Below are positions 40,501 through 42,721 of a stretch of DNA of 42,721 nt, one piece after another (position 1 is the first letter of the stretch; each line of letters starts with the position of its first letter). The DNA comes from SUP05 sp964577715. GTDB taxonomy: Bacteria > Pseudomonadota > Gammaproteobacteria > PS1 > Pseudothioglobaceae. A program made the translations under genes and the position numbers. A model generated the notes under the pieces. The model worked only from the letters and a program-made list of their open reading frames with translations, had not been told where the DNA came from and did not search any database. Where the stretch lies: positions 1 through 42,721 of the forward strand of contig CAZOAA010000011.1 of assembly GCA_964577715.1 (NCBI GenBank), in the 5' to 3' direction.

Positions 40501-41198
40501 AGAAATTATTACAAGCGAATGCAGTGGTGGGTATTTTCGCGGCAAATAGTGTTAATGAAGATATTGAACTAAGTGATGAAAATGGCAATATTATTGAAAC
40601 GCTTAATCAACTGCGCCAACAACTCGACAAAAAAGGCAATACCCCTAATTTCTGTCTGAGTGATTTTATTGCCCCGAAAGATAGTGGCGTGCAAGATTAT
40701 ATGGGTGCATTTGCAGTGACGGCTGGCATTAATATCGACCCTCTAATTGAAGCTTATGAGAATGATCATGATGACTATAACTCAATTATGATCAAGGCTG
40801 TGGCTGATCGATTGGCAGAAGCTTTTGCAGAGCTTATGCATTATAAATTCCGTACAGAGATTTGGGGCTATAGTAATGAAGACTTTAATAATGATAAATT
40901 CATTGAAGAAAAATACCGTGGCATTCGCCCTGCGCCTGGCTACCCTGCTTGCCCTGAGCACAGCGAAAAAGAAAAACTATGGGATTTGCTCGATGTTGAA
41001 AAAAACACCGGTATGACTCTCACTAGCTCGTATGCAATGCTACCAACAGCATCGGTGAGTGGCTGGTATTTTGCACATCCTGAGAGCCAGTACTTTGGTG
41101 TGGCAAAAATCAATCAAGAACAAGTAGAAGACTATGCAAGTAGAAAAGGCATTTCGCTCGATCAAGCAGAACGATTACTCTCGCCTAACCTGGAATAA
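37545..41198 (+). CDS. metH: Cobalamin-dependent methionine synthase
   Basis: 1217 residues, full length with four modules. Homocysteine domain (1-325) with zinc ligands C244, C307 and C308; folate domain (about 345-620, VGERANVTGS at its start); cobalamin domain with KGDVHDIGKN, where H757 is the cobalt ligand; C-terminal AdoMet reactivation domain (about 890-1217, RPAPGYPACPEHSEK). It makes methionine from homocysteine and methyl-tetrahydrofolate, so the cell needs B12. No clear ribosome site precedes the ATG; a TATAAT at 37532 would put the transcript start almost on the ATG, so leader length is uncertain. Two bases separate its stop from that of the convergent gene. Confidence 0.97.
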   Translation: MSTKQLLRTLLSKRILVLDGAMGTMIQKHKLGEEDYRGERFKDWHILVQGNNDLLSLTQPKIIADIHRSYLEVGADIIETNTFNATRTSMADYEMEELAYEINVESARIAREAADEFSTDDKPRFVAGVIGPTSRTCSLSPDVNDPGFRNVTFDELVDVYIQSTRGLIEGGADTILIETIFDTLNAKAAIFAVQQVFEDDDVELPIMISGTITDASGRTLSGQMTEAFYNSLRHAKPISIGLNCALGPDLLRQYVAEMSRVADTYVSAHPNAGLPNEFGEYDLGAITMSEQVGEWASSGLVNILGGCCGSTPEHIKAIADAIDGLAPRQIPDIAPECRLSGLEAFNIGEESLFVNVGERANVTGSAKFKRLILNEEYEEALDICRAQVEDGAQVVDINMDEGMLDGKAAMVRFMNLIASEPDISKVPLMVDSSKWDIIEAGLKCTQGKPIVNSISLKEGKDNFVKYAHLCKRYGAAIIVMAFDDVGQADTQERKIEICTNAYNILVDEVDFPPEDIIFDPNIFAVATGIEEHNNYGVDFIEATREITQNLPYSKVSGGVSNVSFSFRGNNPVREAIHSVFLYHAVKAGMTMGIVNAGQLVVYDDIDPKLKKAVEDVVLNTDEDAGERLVDIAPNFSGSGETKDNKKDLEWRSWAVEKRLEHSLVKGITEFIDQDTQEALDKLGRPIFVIEGPLMDGMNVVGDLFGAGKMFLPQVVKSARVMKKSVAYLDPFLEAEKQDCDSSTQGKILMATVKGDVHDIGKNIVGVVLSCNNYEIIDLGVMVPAETILETAIKENVDIIGLSGLITPSLDEMVFVAKEMTRQGFELPLMIGGATTSKAHTAVKIEPEYDKGVFYVQDASKSVGVASSLLSNELKPKLLEETKAEYEKVRERRANKGKSKLLSLENARANKPKLSFDAITKPNQLGVQVYKDYDLAEIFKFIDWVPFFRTWELAGKFPDILTDEVVGESASQLFDDAKAMFQKVIDEKLLQANAVVGIFAANSVNEDIELSDENGNIIETLNQLRQQLDKKGNTPNFCLSDFIAPKDSGVQDYMGAFAVTAGINIDPLIEAYENDHDDYNSIMIKAVADRLAEAFAELMHYKFRTEIWGYSNEDFNNDKFIEEKYRGIRPAPGYPACPEHSEKEKLWDLLDVEKNTGMTLTSSYAMLPTASVSGWYFAHPESQYFGVAKINQEQVEDYASRKGISLDQAERLLSPNLE

Positions 41199-41200
41199 CA

Positions 41201-41446
41201 CTACTCTGCTAACTTGATGGAATGAATGCATTCGATTAAACGCTTAACCTGACGTGTGCAGCAACCATTGCCACCAGTTGCAAAAGTTTGTTTTTGAACC
41301 TCCTCTAGCGTTATTGCACCATTTGCAATGGCATTAATCACTACTTTTTTTGGCACTTCATTGCAAACACACAGATTTTTTTCAATATTTCTAGTGAGAA
41401 TCTCTGGAAGCTTATCTAGCGGGTTTTTAACAATTTTGGGGCTCAT
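41201..41446 (-). CDS. Bfd-like [2Fe-2S]-binding protein
   Basis: 81 residues. CVC at 26-28 and, 33 residues on, GNGCCTRQV with C62 and C63. The layout matches the BFD-like iron-sulfur fold, although the second pair is CC here rather than the CxxC of bacterioferritin-associated ferredoxin, so cluster binding would involve a changed ligand spacing. It might give electrons to a ferritin or serve a reductase. No ferritin gene is close. It ends facing metH and follows nusB, 19 bases away. Confidence 0.7.
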   Translation of the reverse strand: MSPKIVKNPLDKLPEILTRNIEKNLCVCNEVPKKVVINAIANGAITLEEVQKQTFATGGNGCCTRQVKRLIECIHSIKLAE

Positions 41447-41465
41447 GCCAGAAATTGCAAATTAG

Positions 41466-41891
41466 TTAGGCATTAACCTCAACACTACGCAAGTTTTTAG
41501 CCAATTGATCAAGCGATGAGTTAATGAGTTTGAATGCACCTTCAGCGCCGTACAATTTGGCAATCTCAAGCGCCTCATTAATCACAACCTTATAAGGCAC
41601 TTCAATCGAGTTTTGTAGCTCATAAGCACCTAAGTAAAGCACCGCGTGCTCAACTGAGCCTAGTTCGTCAGTTTTTCTACTAATGGTTGGTGCAATGAGA
41701 TCGTCTAATGCAGTTCTATTTTTTAAGATATTTAAAAATAAATTAGAGAAAAAAGCTTTAGAAATCTTACCTTCTTTTTGGTTTAAAAACTGTTGTTCAA
41801 TCTGCAGAACTTCACCACCTGATACTAGGTATTGATACACTGCTTGAACCACACGCTCGCGTGAGCGTTGCTTTGGGGTTTTAAAAGCCAT
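41466..41891 (-). CDS. nusB: Transcription antitermination protein NusB
   Basis: 141 residues, all-helical NusB: start KTPKQRSRERVVQAVYQYLV, end of the fold YKVVINEALEIAKLYGAEGA with FKLINSSLDQLAKNLR. It binds boxA RNA with NusE to keep rRNA transcription going. Two bases from ribH; the ribBA-ribH-nusB order is the usual one in proteobacteria. Confidence 0.95.
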   Translation of the reverse strand: MAFKTPKQRSRERVVQAVYQYLVSGGEVLQIEQQFLNQKEGKISKAFFSNLFLNILKNRTALDDLIAPTISRKTDELGSVEHAVLYLGAYELQNSIEVPYKVVINEALEIAKLYGAEGAFKLINSSLDQLAKNLRSVEVNA

Positions 41892-41893
41892 CT

Positions 41894-42397
41894 TTAAAAC
41901 TCTTGTGAATCTGCTTGCTGTATTAGGTAAAGCATTTCAATCATAGCCATAGTGGCCTCTTCACCCTTATTGCCTTTATAGCCGCCAGCACGACCAATGG
42001 TTTGATCCATATTAAGTGTTGTTAGCACGCCAAATGTTGTTGGAATTTCAAAATCGTAAGACACCTGTGCAACCCCCCTAGAGCATTCATTACAAACATA
42101 GACGTCATGTGGGGTTTCGCCTTTAATGACTGCACCTAATGCAACGATGCCATCATATAAGTTTTTGTTGTCGGCTTTTTGCCCAGCTATACGCTTGGCA
42201 AGCAGTGGAATTTCAAAAGCACCGGGTGCATAAAATACGTTAATGTTATTCTCATTAATGCCATATTTGGCTAAGGTTTGTTGTGCCGCTGCTAACAACT
42301 TATCACCAATATCTTGATAAAAGTAACCAACAATAATTGCGATTTTTTTATCAGCTAAAAATGTTGAATTTGCATCTTTATCAAACTTAAATTCCAT
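41894..42397 (-). CDS. ribH: 6,7-dimethyl-8-ribityllumazine synthase
   Basis: 167 residues of lumazine synthase: APGAFEIPLLAKRI, the phosphate/substrate loop GAVIKGETPHDVYVCNE, and GVLTTLNMDQTIGRAG. It joins the ribityl-pyrimidine with the four-carbon unit made by RibB to give the riboflavin precursor. Nine bases after ribBA. Confidence 0.95.
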   Translation of the reverse strand: MEFKFDKDANSTFLADKKIAIIVGYFYQDIGDKLLAAAQQTLAKYGINENNINVFYAPGAFEIPLLAKRIAGQKADNKNLYDGIVALGAVIKGETPHDVYVCNECSRGVAQVSYDFEIPTTFGVLTTLNMDQTIGRAGGYKGNKGEEATMAMIEMLYLIQQADSQEF

Positions 42398-42406
42398 AAT
42401 AATCCT

Positions 42407-42721
42407 TTATTTGCTTGTATCTATGTACTCGCTGACCTCTAAACCAAATCCCTTTAAACCATGAAGTTTTCTAGGACTGCCAAGGATTTTCATCTTTTTA
42501 ACACCTAAATCAGATAAGATCTGTGCACCAACGCCATAAGTTTTAATATCGTCGCCACCATCTCTTGAAACATTATCAATATTTTGCAAAATTGATTGAT
42601 CAGTTTGTTTACGAAGTAAAAGCAAAACACCATTATCTGATTTTGAAATATAGCTTAATGCGGCATCAATGCCAAAACTATTTGAGCTTTCTTTAAGTAC
42701 ATCTTTAAATGTATCTTCCAT
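42407..42721 (-). CDS. ribBA: RibBA-type protein, C-terminal part (cut by window edge)
   Basis: The frame is open to the right edge and starts there with an internal Met; about 104 residues are seen. DDIKTYGVGAQILSDLGVKK followed by LHGLKGFGLEVSEY is the end of the GTP cyclohydrolase II domain. The preceding part is divergent (SISK, RKQTDQSILQ), as in many proteobacterial RibBA proteins whose cyclohydrolase half is degenerate and only the RibB half works. The catalytic N-terminus lies outside the window, so this cannot be settled. Confidence 0.8.
   Translation of the reverse strand: MEDTFKDVLKESSNSFGIDAALSYISKSDNGVLLLLRKQTDQSILQNIDNVSRDGGDDIKTYGVGAQILSDLGVKKMKILGSPRKLHGLKGFGLEVSEYIDTSK

Noticed and set aside
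1..42721. tRNA, rRNA and CRISPR arrays
   Set aside because: No cloverleaf, rRNA core sequence or direct-repeat/spacer array was seen by eye on either strand; a tRNAscan or CRISPR finder run would settle this.

Overview
This window is AT-rich chromosomal DNA from a gammaproteobacterium. The gene set and the style of the core genes (iscX-tolB-pal-cpoB, bamD, B12-dependent metH, ribBA-ribH-nusB, an AapJQMP amino-acid ABC transporter) fit the sulfur-oxidising SUP05 / Thioglobus / mussel-symbiont group. Supporting this are a secreted DsrE-like protein and a family of secreted Asn/Gly/Trp/Tyr-rich proteins that resemble sulfur-globule proteins. The lineage assignment is inference; no rRNA gene is present.

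Region 1 (1-9.4 kb) is an accessory island. It opens with the 3' end of a type I restriction HsdR gene and a HEPN-like protein. Next, an extra copy of ssb is divergent from a tightly packed set of genes: an HRDC-domain protein, two tandem zinc-ribbon proteins, a two-lobed retropepsin-like aspartic protease, a small unknown protein, an ADP-ribosylglycohydrolase and an HD-HAD fusion. Several of these overlap by 4-11 bases, so they look like translationally coupled operon members. I do not recognise the set as a described system; it is the best candidate here for something new. A Sel1-repeat protein, a RhuM-Fic/Doc fusion overlapped by an HTH antitoxin-like gene, the DsrE-like protein and an orphan ribbon-helix-helix antitoxin close the island.

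Region 2 (9.5-28 kb) is mostly core metabolism and envelope. It holds hemH with a thioredoxin-like gene, an SH3-anchor protein, the aap amino-acid transporter preceded by three small genes (one encoding only 25 residues), a NAD synthetase fused to an N-terminal HTH domain with iterated repeats in its upstream region, pabB, the Tol-Pal genes with iscX, a RelA/SpoT homologue, bamD, an MFS transporter and the housekeeping ssb.

Region 3 (28-30 kb) is a second accessory spot. A Fic-family gene whose catalytic His is replaced by Gln sits between two 44-45 bp inverted repeats just behind ssb, followed by a MORN-repeat protein with a small upstream gene.

Region 4 (30-42.7 kb) returns to core functions (yjbQ, HIT, yejBEF-like peptide importer, metH, bfd-like, nusB, ribH, ribBA) but includes the tandem family of secreted WNNNGPW-type proteins. 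One of these has a textbook class II FNR-type promoter: a perfect TTGAT-N4-ATCAA box centred 41.5 bases before the predicted start of transcription.
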